A stretch of DNA of 64,000 nucleotides from Planctomycetota bacterium (GCA_022574595.1 JACZRS010000021.1:1-64000); one strand, 5' to 3'; counted from the first letter of the stretch, positions 1-8,430 are shown. The notes: generated by a model not told the origin, from the sequence alone. Translations and numbers: made by a program.

Positions 1-923
1 CCGCTCTGGGTCGAGCCGAAGATCGTGTCAAAACCAACCGTGCCGGTGGATCCGCCATTGTCAACGACCCAGAGGCCCTTGGGCTTGTTGATCTTGGCTG
101 CGGTGGCCGACCCACCGTCGCCGTCATAGCTGGCCTGGCCGTTGCCCGCGACAGTGGTAATCGTTCCTCCGTCCGTGAACTTGCGTATCCGGTTATTGTT
201 GGTGTCGGCAACATAGATGTTGTCGGAGTCGTCGATGGAGATGCCGTGAGGAAACTTGACCTTAGCGTCCGTGGCAGGTCCGTCGTCGCCAGCGAAGCCG
301 CCCGCTCCGGTACCACCAATAGTGCTGATGGTGCCGCCGGGTGTTATCTTTCTGATGCGGTGATTGTTGGTGTCCGTGAAAATGACGTTTCCGCCAGAGT
401 CAATGTCGAGACCGTGTGGCTCGTCGAGCAGAGCGGCCGTGGCCGCGCCTCCATCACCACCGTAGCCTTGCACTCCTGTTCCGGCAATCGTGGATATGAG
501 TCCGGTGCCGATATCTACTTTGCGAATGCGATGATTGAACGTGTCAGCGATATAAATGTTGCCGGCACCATCGACCGCGACGTCATAGGGCATGTAAGTC
601 CACGCAGAGGTCGCAAGATTACCGTCCCCGGTTTGCAGGGTTCCGCCTCCCGCCACTGTTGAGATGTCACCTGTGGCATTGTCCACCTTGCGAATGACGT
701 TGTTATCGCGGTCTGCAAAGTAGACATCGCCATTGGCAGCGACTGCAACGCCGTAGGGTGTAAAGATCTGTGCGCTTGTAGCCGGCCCACCATCGCCTGT
801 GTAACCGGAAGTTCCCGTTCCCGCGAAGGTGTTGATGTTCTGGCCAACCACCGGCGAGACCATGCTCAGCAGCCCAATCACGAGCGCTAAACGAATCAAT
901 CGACAACTGTAAGGGGTAGTCAT
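1..923 (-). CDS. NHL-repeat exported protein (partial, 3' end outside window)
   Basis: An open frame runs from ATG at 923 to the window edge without a stop (about 307 codons), so the C-terminus is missing. Residues 1-28 look like a signal peptide (hydrophobic core LALVIGLLSMVSPVVG, cleavage near VVGQ). The rest consists of about five-and-a-half repeats of roughly 55 residues with the pattern 'ISTIAGTG..GYxGDGGPAT.A....P.G.ai D..GNiYiADt.NnrIRKv', the classic NHL beta-propeller blade. NHL propellers usually serve protein or ligand binding at the cell surface or periplasm; no catalytic domain is visible in the part present. It lies 10 bp after the PilX-like gene. A TAGGAC hexamer 7 nt before the ATG and no Shine-Dalgarno suggest its own leaderless transcript. 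Family is sure; role is unknown. Confidence 0.85.
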   Translation of the reverse strand, partial: MTTPYSCRLIRLALVIGLLSMVSPVVGQNINTFAGTGTSGYTGDGGPATSAQIFTPYGVAVAANGDVYFADRDNNVIRKVDNATGDISTVAGGGTLQTGDGNLATSAWTYMPYDVAVDGAGNIYIADTFNHRIRKVDIGTGLISTIAGTGVQGYGGDGGAATAALLDEPHGLDIDSGGNVIFTDTNNHRIRKITPGGTISTIGGTGAGGFAGDDGPATDAKVKFPHGISIDDSDNIYVADTNNNRIRKFTDGGTITTVAGNGQASYDGDGGSATAAKINKPKGLWVVDNGGSTGTVGFDTIFGSTQS

Positions 924-933
924 TGCTTGGGTC

Positions 934-1326
934 CTATTCGAGCACAGTTTCAACTTCTCGCCGCGCGTTACCAGACCGTCCTTTACTGCGTAGTGTCGTT
1001 GGAGGTCCTACAACGATGAAAGTAACTAGAACCTGAGCCTGGCCAAATGTTGGATCATTGGCATCATTGGCGTCGTCGGAAATTGTGCCTATGCCGCCGT
1101 CTCCATCCTCATCAGCATTGTTCATCATCTCACGAATAGCCATGTTCATGCCCGCTTCGGCTGCATAAAAAGACTGAATCGTCTCGATACGGCGAATTGT
1201 CAGATCATGATCACGTGCGCCACCTATCACCATCCCAACAATGATCAAGTCTAATAACATTAGAACCATAATCATTGATACCGCAGCAGTACCACGGCGA
1301 TTATTACTTGACCGTGAAAGATTCAT
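934..1326 (-). CDS. PilX-like minor pilin / pilus assembly protein
   Basis: 130 residues. The N-terminus has a short basic stretch followed by one hydrophobic segment (about residues 13-36) and then the motif FYAAEAGMNMAIREM. The 'AAEAG' just after a transmembrane helix is typical of PilX_N/GspK-type pilus assembly proteins that lack the classical G-FTLIE cleavage site. The C-terminal part is acidic and short. It is the last gene of the pseudopilin operon and overlaps the previous gene by 4 bp (ATGA type), so translation is probably coupled. Likely an inner-membrane or tip component of a type IV pilus or type II secretion pseudopilus. Family assignment is by motif only. Confidence 0.65.
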   Translation of the reverse strand: MNLSRSSNNRRGTAAVSMIMVLMLLDLIIVGMVIGGARDHDLTIRRIETIQSFYAAEAGMNMAIREMMNNADEDGDGGIGTISDDANDANDPTFGQAQVLVTFIVVGPPTTLRSKGRSGNARREVETVLE

Positions 1327-1877
1327 GTTCCACCCCCAATCATAGTTGGTCGAATGAATAATTTAGTGCGTAAAGTTGCGGTAGCGCCAGCTCGCTGCAA
1401 GGTTAAGTCAAGAGAAATACGTCTGATTGGATCGCAAGCTGCTCCTGTTAATGTAGCCGCAAGATCTGTGTTACTTTCATCGTACGTTTGTACTGAAAAT
1501 GCGGTTACATCATCAAGCAGATCAATTAGCGGGGGGCCTGCATTAGCAATTTGCAATTTGTTACCAACTAAAATTATTTGCGTGCCGGTCGCCAAAGTGA
1601 TAGATGTGTCGGTTACATCATCAATATCAGGCGCTATTCCAGCGGCTGCAGCATCTAAAGGTATTTTGCGCAGCTCGCGCACAATACGATCCATAGCAGT
1701 CGACGCTTCCATATGTAGCTGCGCTTCAGTTGCAGCATCTACGTACCCATCAACCGCATTAACAATAATCATCGAAGCCATTGACCCAATTATCGCAAGG
1801 ATAATGATAGTTGCGATCGACTCGATTAGAGTGAAGCCGCGCCTGGCATGCCTGAAATTTTTTTGCAACTTATTCAA
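1323..1877 (-). CDS. Type IV/type II prepilin-like protein (GspJ/PilW-like)
   Basis: 184 residues from a TTG start at 1877 whose last two bases form part of the stop TGA of the upstream pilin gene (TTGA overlap). A longer frame starting at 1943 would overlap the upstream gene by 70 bp and put 38 residues before the cleavage motif, so it was not chosen. Near the N-terminus is RRG-FTLIES followed by a hydrophobic helix, the prepilin peptidase site (cleavage after Gly, Glu at +5). The remainder resembles the beta-rich globular head of minor pseudopilins, without obvious motifs. By operon position and size it corresponds to GspJ/PilW, an initiation-complex minor pilin. Function in pilus or secretion is inferred from context. 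Confidence 0.75.
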   Translation of the reverse strand: MNKLQKNFRHARRGFTLIESIATIIILAIIGSMASMIIVNAVDGYVDAATEAQLHMEASTAMDRIVRELRKIPLDAAAAGIAPDIDDVTDTSITLATGTQIILVGNKLQIANAGPPLIDLLDDVTAFSVQTYDESNTDLAATLTGAACDPIRRISLDLTLQRAGATATLRTKLFIRPTMIGGGT

Positions 1878-2302
1878 GGTGCGTAATCCGTAAGTACAGT
1901 TGAGATATCGAGAGTTTGCGCCTGAGCTTCGCCATCTGTCCAACTGAGCTGGACTGTTACGTTCATATAGCCAGCACCAGCGGTTACTAGATCCGCAAGA
2001 GTTTCATTTAGTGATACGGTTCGAGAGAAACCTGCGAATCCAGCAACGGGATTTTCAGCTGGATAATTTCCTGGTATTAAATACGTATAGCCACGCGTTG
2101 TACTATGTCGATCCGCGATAACATCTTCGAGCTTTTCGATTGCTAACCAACGGGCAGTAGATGCTAGTGTGGGATTCACGCGATCTATGTGAGCTTCTCG
2201 TACAGTCCAGAGCATTCCCGGAACCGCAATCGACATTATAACAATAGCTACTATCGTTTCGATCAGTGAAAAGCCTCTTTTGTTTGAACGTTTTGTTTGC
2301 AT
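1874..2302 (-). CDS. Prepilin-type protein, GspI/PilV-like
   Basis: 142 residues. The N-terminus reads NKRG-FSLIETIVAIVIMSIAVPGML, a class III prepilin peptidase cleavage site followed by the helix that packs in the pilus core. The globular part contains WLAIEKLEDVIADR, close to the 'A..KaE.l' pattern of GspI/PilV proteins. It lies 12 bp downstream of the GspH-like gene and overlaps the next pilin gene through TTGA. Probably a minor pseudopilin of the same machine as its neighbours. The class is clear; the specific GspI equivalence is inferred from order and helix sequence. Confidence 0.75.
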   Translation of the reverse strand: MQTKRSNKRGFSLIETIVAIVIMSIAVPGMLWTVREAHIDRVNPTLASTARWLAIEKLEDVIADRHSTTRGYTYLIPGNYPAENPVAGFAGFSRTVSLNETLADLVTAGAGYMNVTVQLSWTDGEAQAQTLDISTVLTDYAP

Positions 2303-2314
2303 GAGTCTTGGTGA

Positions 2315-2866
2315 TTATGGCGGTGGTGTGAAAGTTACGTATCCGGTCTCAATTTGAACCTCTACTACATCATTTCCCGAAAGTGTTACAGAACCCAACG
2401 CAGCAAGTGCAGCTTCGGTGTCATTTAATGGTTGCCCTAACCAATCAAAGCCAACTTCGAGATTCCCATCGAAATCAACTATTACAAACTGCACGCCGGC
2501 AAACTCATTGACATCTAGTGTTTGAACGAAATCGTGCCCGGTTGCAGGATCCTGTATTACCGCAGCACCAGCACGGCCAGGCGCCAGGGGATCTTCCGCT
2601 AGAATTGTCCAAGTATGGGCTACGGTATCGAATACAACCCAACTTCGTGTTCCCGTTGCAACTGCGCGCTGCCTGGCAAAGCTTAGATCGCGCAGCAATT
2701 GCCGAGCTGCGATGGAGGATCTGTCTGCGCTTAATGTGGTTATAGTTGGAATAGCAACAAGCGCCATAATTGCTACTACAACCATTACTGCAAGCAGTTC
2801 AATAAAAGTAAACCCGCCGCTCCTGGGCAGGTGGCGAGTAAACGAAACATGTGTAGTAGCGATCAT
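2315..2866 (-). CDS. GspH/FimT-like pseudopilin
   Basis: 183 residues from ATG at 2866, 10 bp after the stop of the major pseudopilin; an ATG further upstream (2959) lies inside that gene and was rejected. The motif SGG-FTFIELLAVMVVVAIMALVAIPTI sits near residue 20, followed by DRSSIAARQLLRDLSFARQRAVATG, the characteristic 'L...L..AR..A' region of GspH/FimT pseudopilins, and a beta-rich C-terminus with VVFD. A decayed copy of the first part of this gene is found at 3353-3472, showing that a unit of major pilin plus the start of this gene was duplicated. Confidence 0.8.
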   Translation of the reverse strand: MIATTHVSFTRHLPRSGGFTFIELLAVMVVVAIMALVAIPTITTLSADRSSIAARQLLRDLSFARQRAVATGTRSWVVFDTVAHTWTILAEDPLAPGRAGAAVIQDPATGHDFVQTLDVNEFAGVQFVIVDFDGNLEVGFDWLGQPLNDTEAALAALGSVTLSGNDVVEVQIETGYVTFTPPP

Positions 2867-2876
2867 CCTGATCGAC

Positions 2877-3317
2877 TTACCAGTCGTTTTCACCAAGTGT
2901 GTTGGTATTGGCCCAGAATTTCCCGGCTGTCTCATCATATGCCCAACCTTCTCCGCCAACTACTACAACAGGCTGCACTACTGGAGGTCCAGCTACCCAT
3001 GTTCCATCTGCATCAAGAACACTGTTGTCATCGTTGTATGGGTTATCCGGCAATTGCTCTTGCATAACTGTACCAAGCGTTGTTAACTCAGCATATGTTG
3101 GATACGCAGCTGCACCTGAAATGGCAGCGTTAGCATAGAAGTTCGCAAGACCGGCGCGCACACCACCCAGTGTTCCTTTTGTGGATGACGTTTTTGCCTG
3201 CGCTGCATAATCAAAGTACTTTGGTAGTGCCACTCCCGCCAAGATCGCGAGAATTACTACAACAGCAATCAATTCGATCAACGTAAAACCACGTCGCAAT
3301 ACTGAAGCACGTTTCAT
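2877..3317 (-). CDS. gspG: Major pseudopilin, GspG-like (copy 2)
   Basis: 146 residues with MKRASVLRRG-FTLIELIAVVVILAILAGVALP, a complete prepilin peptidase signal and N-terminal helix, then a short globular domain ending NTLGENDW. It is a near-duplicate of the gene at 3483-3923: same length, the same N-terminus apart from conservative changes, and the same C-terminal ANTNTLGENDW. Differences cluster in the middle (ANFYANAAIS versus ANYFANGAIA). Major pseudopilins are inner-membrane proteins processed by PilD-type peptidase and assembled into a short fibre. The tandem copies may give different subunits or a higher dose. Confidence 0.85.
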   Translation of the reverse strand: MKRASVLRRGFTLIELIAVVVILAILAGVALPKYFDYAAQAKTSSTKGTLGGVRAGLANFYANAAISGAAAYPTYAELTTLGTVMQEQLPDNPYNDDNSVLDADGTWVAGPPVVQPVVVVGGEGWAYDETAGKFWANTNTLGENDW

Positions 3318-3352
3318 TGTCTTAATCCCTTAAAAAAACTATCCGTTCCCTG

Positions 3353-3472
3353 TTAATTACCCCAAGATTCACTTACTTTGGCAGCAACTATTACCGAAAG
3401 CAGCTCAATAAAAAGAAACCCGCCACCCCTCCGCAGGCGGCGGGTTAATGAAACATGTGCAATAGCGATCAA
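3353..3472 (-). pseudogene. Decayed GspH-like pseudopilin start (duplication remnant)
   Basis: The 40 residues readable from a TTG at 3472 (LIAIAHVSLTRRLRRGGGFLFIELLSVIVAA) match the first 30 or so residues of the intact GspH-like gene at 2866 (MIATTHVSFTRHLPRSGGFTFIELLAVMVVVA). The equivalent of the intact ATG is TTG. The match is lost after VAA and the frame ends at 3353 with SESWGN. It lies immediately after the second GspG-like gene, exactly where the intact gene lies after the first. The simplest reading is a tandem duplication of about 606 bp in which the second gene was cut short. A protein product is unlikely. Part of it now forms a terminator-like hairpin. Confidence 0.75.
3410..3444 (-). 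terminator. Terminator-like hairpin between tandem pseudopilins
   Basis: On the minus strand CCCGCC and GGCGGG (3444-3439 and 3424-3419) pair around a 14-nt loop, followed by TTTCTTTTTATT. This is a compact GC-rich stem with a U tract, as in intrinsic terminators. It lies 38 nt past the stop of the upstream pseudopilin and inside the decayed pseudopilin remnant. It could lower expression of the downstream pilin genes relative to the first pseudopilin. Seen in sequence; activity is inferred. Confidence 0.55.
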
Positions 3473-3482
3473 CCTAGCTGCT

Positions 3483-3923
3483 TTACCAGTCGTTTTCACC
3501 GAGCGTGTTGGTGTTGGCCCAGAATTTCCCGACTGCCGAGTCATATGCCCAACCTTCACCGCCAATTACTACAACAGGTTGCACTACAGGAGGTCCAGCT
3601 ACCCACGTACCAACGGCATCAAGAATGTTGTTGTCATCGTTGTATGGGTTATCCGGGAATGCTTCTTGCATAACCGTACCCACTGCAGTTAGCTGAGCAT
3701 ATGTGGGATATGCAGCTGCACCTGCAATTGCGCCGTTGGCAAAGTAATTTGCAACCCCAGCTCGCACGCCACCGAGTGTTCCCTTGGTGGATGAGTTTCT
3801 TGCCTGGGCGGCATAATCAAAATACCTGGGTAGTGCCACTCCCGCTAGGATCGCGAGAATTACTACTACTGCAATCAATTCGATTAATGTAAAACCACGT
3901 CGTATCACTGATGCACGTTTCAT
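3483..3923 (-). CDS. gspG: Major pseudopilin, GspG-like (copy 1)
   Basis: 146 residues from ATG at 3923 (a longer frame from 3959 adds a non-conserved leader and was rejected because the paralogue starts with the same MKRASV). RRG-FTLIELIAVVVILAILAGVALPRYFDYAAQA is a full class III prepilin signal. The body is short, rich in Gly/Val/Pro, and ends NTLGENDW like its twin. It is the first pilin after GspF in transcription order, so it is probably the most abundant subunit. It is followed by a terminator-like hairpin, which may set a dose difference from the remaining pilins. Confidence 0.85.
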   Translation of the reverse strand: MKRASVIRRGFTLIELIAVVVILAILAGVALPRYFDYAAQARNSSTKGTLGGVRAGVANYFANGAIAGAAAYPTYAQLTAVGTVMQEAFPDNPYNDDNNILDAVGTWVAGPPVVQPVVVIGGEGWAYDSAVGKFWANTNTLGENDW

Positions 3924-4014
3924 TGTCTTAATCCTTAAAATAAGAACTATCCGGTCCATTCCCTGTTAGTTGCCCCAAAGCTCACTTGCATTGGGATAGT
4001 TTGTTGTTGCTTTC

Positions 4015-5220
4015 TTACTTAAGCAACGCTCCCATACTCCACATGGGAAGGAATACTGCTAATGCGATTATCAGCACCACTGCTGCTAACCCTACCACTG
4101 CTATTGGTTCTATCATCGTTGATAGATTCTTAGTTAAATGTTCCACCTCTCGGTCATAGTGTTTAGCTACGATCCTGCACATTCGCGGCAGCTCTGCTGC
4201 CTCCTCGCCCGATGCAACCATCCGCTTGGCAAATCCTGGAAGATAGTCGCAGGCCAATAAAACTTCGGACAGCCTGCCTCCGTTCTTTACCTGATCGCGC
4301 ATTTTCCGAGAATCCGATTCCAATAAAGGCCTGCCAGATGACCTTCCAGATAGTTCCAGGGCTTCTATGAGTCCTATACCACTTTGTAGGGAAAGTCCTA
4401 GAACATGTGTAAACCTGCTCACCGCTAAGCCCACAAGTATGTCTCGTAAGCCTGGAATCTTGTGCAGCCAGATATCGATAGTAGCGCGAGACTTAGGATT
4501 ATTGCAAGCTTTTCGTACTCCAAATACAGCACCTATGCCTCCGGCAATTAGTAAGTACCAATAACTGCGCACAAAATGAGCGAAACCCATAAGTAACTGT
4601 GTAATCATTGGAAGTTCAACACCACGACTTCCATACATATCCGATAACCGTGGCAATACCACCGCCATCAAAAAGGTAACCGCAAGGCACATAACGCCCA
4701 CGACGCACATTGGATAAATCATTGCGCCACGAATGTTCTTTAAAGTTTCGTAGCGCTGATCCAGCATCTCAGCTAAGCGCGCCAGCACCTTAATCATGTT
4801 GCCACTAACTTCCGCAGCACGGATAGTCTCAATGTAGACATCCCCAAATAATTTACGATGTTTCGAGAGTGCATCAGTTACTGTGTTACCCGCTTCGATT
4901 TCTTTTGCAATTTCGATTAGTATCATCGCAAAGCGTTGGTTTTGTTCTTGCTCTGCTATTGAACGAAGACCATCTGCTATGGGAATACGCGCTTCCATTA
5001 GTACCGAAAACTGATAAGTAAACCGTGCCAGATCCTTTACGCTAGCTTTGCTACCTTTGCGACCAAATGTCATTGACCTGCGAAGCGCAAGTTTCACAGG
5101 TTTCATCCCAGAAGCTACGATCTGGTGATAAGCATCGTTACGGTCGGTTGCCTGTAATACACCTTTGCTCAGCACACCCGATTCATTAATCGCACGATAT
5201 TGGAAGGTTTGTTGATTCAT
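4015..5220 (-). CDS. gspF: Type II secretion / type IV pilus inner-membrane platform protein GspF/PilC
   Basis: 401 residues, the normal length of the family. Two T2SF domains are visible: an N-terminal one (about 60-185, with LARFTYQFSVLMEARIPIADGLRSIAEQ) and a C-terminal one (about 265-395, with VSRFTHVLGLSLQSGIGLIEALELS), each followed by hydrophobic segments; three membrane helices near 165-190, 215-235 and 370-395. This protein anchors the assembly ATPase to the pilin assembly site. The ATG overlaps the GspE stop (ATGA), indicating translational coupling. Confidence 0.92.
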   Translation of the reverse strand: MNQQTFQYRAINESGVLSKGVLQATDRNDAYHQIVASGMKPVKLALRRSMTFGRKGSKASVKDLARFTYQFSVLMEARIPIADGLRSIAEQEQNQRFAMILIEIAKEIEAGNTVTDALSKHRKLFGDVYIETIRAAEVSGNMIKVLARLAEMLDQRYETLKNIRGAMIYPMCVVGVMCLAVTFLMAVVLPRLSDMYGSRGVELPMITQLLMGFAHFVRSYWYLLIAGGIGAVFGVRKACNNPKSRATIDIWLHKIPGLRDILVGLAVSRFTHVLGLSLQSGIGLIEALELSGRSSGRPLLESDSRKMRDQVKNGGRLSEVLLACDYLPGFAKRMVASGEEAAELPRMCRIVAKHYDREVEHLTKNLSTMIEPIAVVGLAAVVLIIALAVFLPMWSMGALLK

Positions 5221-6911
5221 GCACTCATCTTCACTTGCGATTGTTCGCTACTAGTTGCAATAATTGCAGCAGCTTTGAGAACTTCTTCTAATGTGGTTTG
5301 TCCAAGAACCGCCTTTTCCAAACCATCGCGCCACATCAAACGCATTCCTGTCTCTTGCGCTTGCTCTTGGATTTGCCTGGTTGATCCGCCGGACTCGATG
5401 ACACTTTGGATTTGCGACGTAAAACGCAGTAATTCAAATATTCCAAGCCGACCTTTGTATCCAACTTGTGCGCAGCGACGACAACCATCCCCTTTAACGA
5501 AGCCTTTTGCATTTTTATCCAGCCCAAAGGCATGGCGCATTTGCTCATCTACCTTTGCAGGCGCGATGCAATCTTGACATACTTTGCGTACAAGACGTTG
5601 AGCTATTACTCCTAGCACTGCTGAGTTGATAACGAACGGTGGGAGACCGAAATCTCTCAAGCGCGCTACAGCTCCCGCTGCATCATTTGTGTGCAGGGAT
5701 GAAAGCACCATGTGACCGGTTAGTGCTGCCTGCAAAGCAATCGAAGCTGTTTCGGTATCGCGAATTTCGCCAACAAGCACTATATCCGGATCCTGCCTGA
5801 GCATAGAACCCAATGCAGTTGCAAAGGTTAAATCAATTTGATGATGAACCTGAATTTGGCGAACAAAGGGCAGGCGTATTTCAACCGGATCCTCAATGGT
5901 CATAATGTTCAGTGATGGATCGTTTATTCGCTGAAGTATCGAATAAAGAGTGGTCGTCTTTCCTGAACCAGTTGGGCCTGTAACCAACAACATCCCATAT
6001 GGCTTGGCAATCAGTTCCTCTACACCACTGGACAAATGAGCGGGAAATCCTAATCCTTTAAAATCAAGAATTGTTTGCGAACTTGCGAGCAGGCGCAAAA
6101 CCGCATTTTCCCCACAAACCGTAGGAACGACTGACATTCGAACTTCGACCGGGACATTTTCATGAGTAAATCTGAACTTGCCATCCTGAGGGCGTCTTGT
6201 CTGTGTCAAATCGAGATTCGCCATTACTTTTAAGCGCTGAACAATGCCCGCATGTAAGGAAAGCGCTGGAGCAGGTTGTTCGCGCAAGACACCGTCGATG
6301 CGATAACGAATATGAAGCACATCCTCATCAGGATTTATATGTATGTCACTTGCTCTTGCAGCAGCAGCATCTGCCAGCAATTGATTTACAATTACGATAA
6401 TAGGTTGTGATTTATCATCAGAATCCGAATCAGCAAGTTTCGCTGAATCGATAGCTAGGCCCGAATCCCCAGTATGCGAAAGACTGTACGCTCGATCTAT
6501 TAACTTAGTCAGTTTTTCGCGATCGCATATGACAGTATCAACTTCACATTTGGATACTTGACGCACTTGGTCAATCGCATCCAGGTTCAGCGGATCGTCA
6601 GCGGCCAGGGTTAATACGCCATCGATGATAAATAGCGGAAATACACAAAATCTTGCCGCAACAGTCTGGGGAACTATTTTTGTATTATCAAAGCAGATTT
6701 CATAATCCGACAGATCTACAAATGGTACCTCGCAAATATCAGATTTGATTAAAGCAAGTTCAGTACTTGTCACAGCCGATGTTGCTACCAGCGCATCTTC
6801 AAGATCCACCTGATTTTGACGCGCGTGCTGGCGTGCAGCATCTAGTTTGGTATCTGGTATACGTGCATCCTCTAGAAGAGCGCGCTCTAGAAACAAATCG
6901 CGCTCATGCAT
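5217..6911 (-). CDS. gspE: Assembly ATPase GspE/PilB
   Basis: 564 residues. An N-terminal T2SSE_N-like domain (about 1-145) is followed by the hexameric ATPase core: Walker A GPTGSGKT at 312-319, Asp box IMTIEDPVE near 337-344, Walker B DPDIVLVGEIRD near 374-385, His box LTGHMVLSSLHTND at 397-410. Two CxxC pairs (Cys445/448 and Cys477/480) form the zinc-binding subdomain of extension ATPases, so this is an assembly ATPase and not a PilT retraction motor. It powers pseudopilus or pilus polymerisation at the inner membrane. It overlaps the PilZ gene by 8 bp. No secretin or PilT gene lies in the window. Confidence 0.93.
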   Translation of the reverse strand: MHERDLFLERALLEDARIPDTKLDAARQHARQNQVDLEDALVATSAVTSTELALIKSDICEVPFVDLSDYEICFDNTKIVPQTVAARFCVFPLFIIDGVLTLAADDPLNLDAIDQVRQVSKCEVDTVICDREKLTKLIDRAYSLSHTGDSGLAIDSAKLADSDSDDKSQPIIVIVNQLLADAAAARASDIHINPDEDVLHIRYRIDGVLREQPAPALSLHAGIVQRLKVMANLDLTQTRRPQDGKFRFTHENVPVEVRMSVVPTVCGENAVLRLLASSQTILDFKGLGFPAHLSSGVEELIAKPYGMLLVTGPTGSGKTTTLYSILQRINDPSLNIMTIEDPVEIRLPFVRQIQVHHQIDLTFATALGSMLRQDPDIVLVGEIRDTETASIALQAALTGHMVLSSLHTNDAAGAVARLRDFGLPPFVINSAVLGVIAQRLVRKVCQDCIAPAKVDEQMRHAFGLDKNAKGFVKGDGCRRCAQVGYKGRLGIFELLRFTSQIQSVIESGGSTRQIQEQAQETGMRLMWRDGLEKAVLGQTTLEEVLKAAAIIATSSEQSQVKMSA

Positions 6912-7371
6912 GGTTTTCCCCTTTTGCTGTTTTAGCAGCAGGGAAACGATGCGCTATCGAGTCCTGAATTTCAGCAATCTTCATTTCGATTTCTAGATCA
7001 AGCTCAGCAAACGATAAACCAATTTTATAACTGGGTTGATGATCAAGAGTTCTAATGCGTTGAACTCTTGCTTGTCTTTCAAACAGCACCTGAAGAATCG
7101 GCTTGCCATCACCTTTGGTTGCTACAGGCGTTGGCGAAAAGACTCTTACAATACCTTCACAACGAAGGGGGAGGAATTGTCTACTGGCGAACGCAAGTCC
7201 ACCTGGGCTAATGTCAATAGTTTCGCCTTGGATTACGCTTTCAGATATAACGGATGCGCTTGAGCTGAATTTTACTTGCGCACCATGATCATCGCTGACT
7301 ACGAATTCTGCAGTCAGTTTGATATCCCATCTCTCGTGTTGTCGGACGCGCAGGCCTCGCGATGTCGACAT
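6904..7371 (-). CDS. PilZ-domain (c-di-GMP binding) protein
   Basis: 155 residues. The two c-di-GMP signatures are present: RxxxR as R10-QHE-R14 and D/NxSxxG as D53-I-S55-PG-G58. Residues 80-150 complete the beta-barrel and end in a charged helix. It is the first gene of the pilus/secretion operon, overlapping gspE by 8 bp, which suggests that it conveys c-di-GMP levels to the assembly ATPase. The flagellar fliA gene lies 222 bp upstream, so it could also act on motility. Binding is predicted from motifs; the partner is inferred. Confidence 0.85.
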   Translation of the reverse strand: MSTSRGLRVRQHERWDIKLTAEFVVSDDHGAQVKFSSSASVISESVIQGETIDISPGGLAFASRQFLPLRCEGIVRVFSPTPVATKGDGKPILQVLFERQARVQRIRTLDHQPSYKIGLSFAELDLEIEMKIAEIQDSIAHRFPAAKTAKGENHA

Positions 7372-7593
7372 CTTCTTCCCAACTCTCTAGACTTTGATAA
7401 CGCAGGCTTGATGTTTCAGGCAGTCTGTAGACAGACGTAAAGTTGATATCGGTTGTTTAGCTGGGCCTGTAAAGGTAGCAGACGCGCAAGAAACGCATAT
7501 ATTACCGAAACATAAAAAACAGATCACCAAAGTCCGAGAACTGGAATATAACCCGCGTTAAATTTGTTCACGTAAGAACAACGTGAGGCAGGC

Positions 7594-8430
7594 TTAGAAC
7601 TCTTTATCACGAAACTGCATTTGTGCCTGTAGTCGAGCAAGTATCGAACTGTGCATTTGGCTTACGCGCGATTCAGAAAGATCAAGCGTGATGCCGATCT
7701 CTTTCATTGTCATTTCCTCGTAGTAGTAGAGAACGACGATCAAGCGTTCAGCTCGGGATAGGCCCTTGGTTATAAGAAGCTTCAGATCGCGCCTCTGAAG
7801 TTCCGAGAGTGGATCTTCCTGTTTAGTATCCTGAATTACATCAATCTCTCGAATATCTTTGCTCGAATCGGTCTCAAACCACTTTCGATTCAGAGATACC
7901 ACACTTACAGGCTTGGAATCCTTTGAGAGCTTTTTAAACTCAGCTCCGGAAACTTCCAGGCGATCTGATAATTCCTTTTCCGTTGGTTTTCTGCCTAACT
8001 GCATCTCGAATTTCTTGCGAACACGATCAAGCTTCGCTGTTCGAGACCGAACCAGGCGCGGAACCCAGTCCATGGCGCGAAGCTCGTCGAAGATCGCACC
8101 TCGAATCCGTTGAGTGCAATATGTTTCAAACTTAACCCCACGCGATAGATCAAATGCATTGATCGCATCCATTAGTCCAAAGAGGCCTGCGGACATTAAG
8201 TCTTCAACATCCACCTCGCCCGGCAAGCGCATGTGCATTCTTTCCGCGGTGCTCTTGACAAGGTGCAGGTAATTTTCCATAAGGAAATTACGAAGCATTT
8301 CCGTTTTACCATCAGCGTACATCTGCCATACTTCTAGTATGGGCAAGTCGCCTAGAGGGGTGGGTAGTTTGGATTTTTTTGTTGTTTTACGTTTAGTAGC
8401 AGTCGCAGACTTCGTCTTCGTCTTTGGCAT
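7594..8430 (-). CDS. fliA: Flagellar sigma factor sigma-28 (FliA)
   Basis: 278 residues from ATG at 8430, preceded by GGAG at good spacing; the longer frame (8505) has no ribosome site. After a Lys/Thr-rich N-terminus come region 2 (YLHLVKSTAERMHMRLPGEVDVEDLMSAGLFGLMDAINAFDLSRG, then FETYCTQRIRGAIFDELRAMDWVPR), region 3 (RKPTEKELSDRLEVSGAEFKKL) and region 4 (EEMTMKEIGITLDLSESRVSQMHSSILARLQ). GAIFDELRxMDWVPR is diagnostic of the FliA/WhiG family. It drives late flagellar genes. It is the last gene of the flagellar operon. No FlgM is seen nearby. Confidence 0.93.
   Translation of the reverse strand: MPKTKTKSATATKRKTTKKSKLPTPLGDLPILEVWQMYADGKTEMLRNFLMENYLHLVKSTAERMHMRLPGEVDVEDLMSAGLFGLMDAINAFDLSRGVKFETYCTQRIRGAIFDELRAMDWVPRLVRSRTAKLDRVRKKFEMQLGRKPTEKELSDRLEVSGAEFKKLSKDSKPVSVVSLNRKWFETDSSKDIREIDVIQDTKQEDPLSELQRRDLKLLITKGLSRAERLIVVLYYYEEMTMKEIGITLDLSESRVSQMHSSILARLQAQMQFRDKEF

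Noticed and set aside
1354-1893. Long plus-strand frame opposite the pilin gene
   Set aside because: Antisense shadow of the GspJ-like gene, no ribosome site, and no recognisable protein pattern.
3353-3565. 70-codon minus-strand frame as a gene
   Set aside because: Only the decayed pseudopilin fragment; the upstream half is the end of the pseudopilin gene in another frame.
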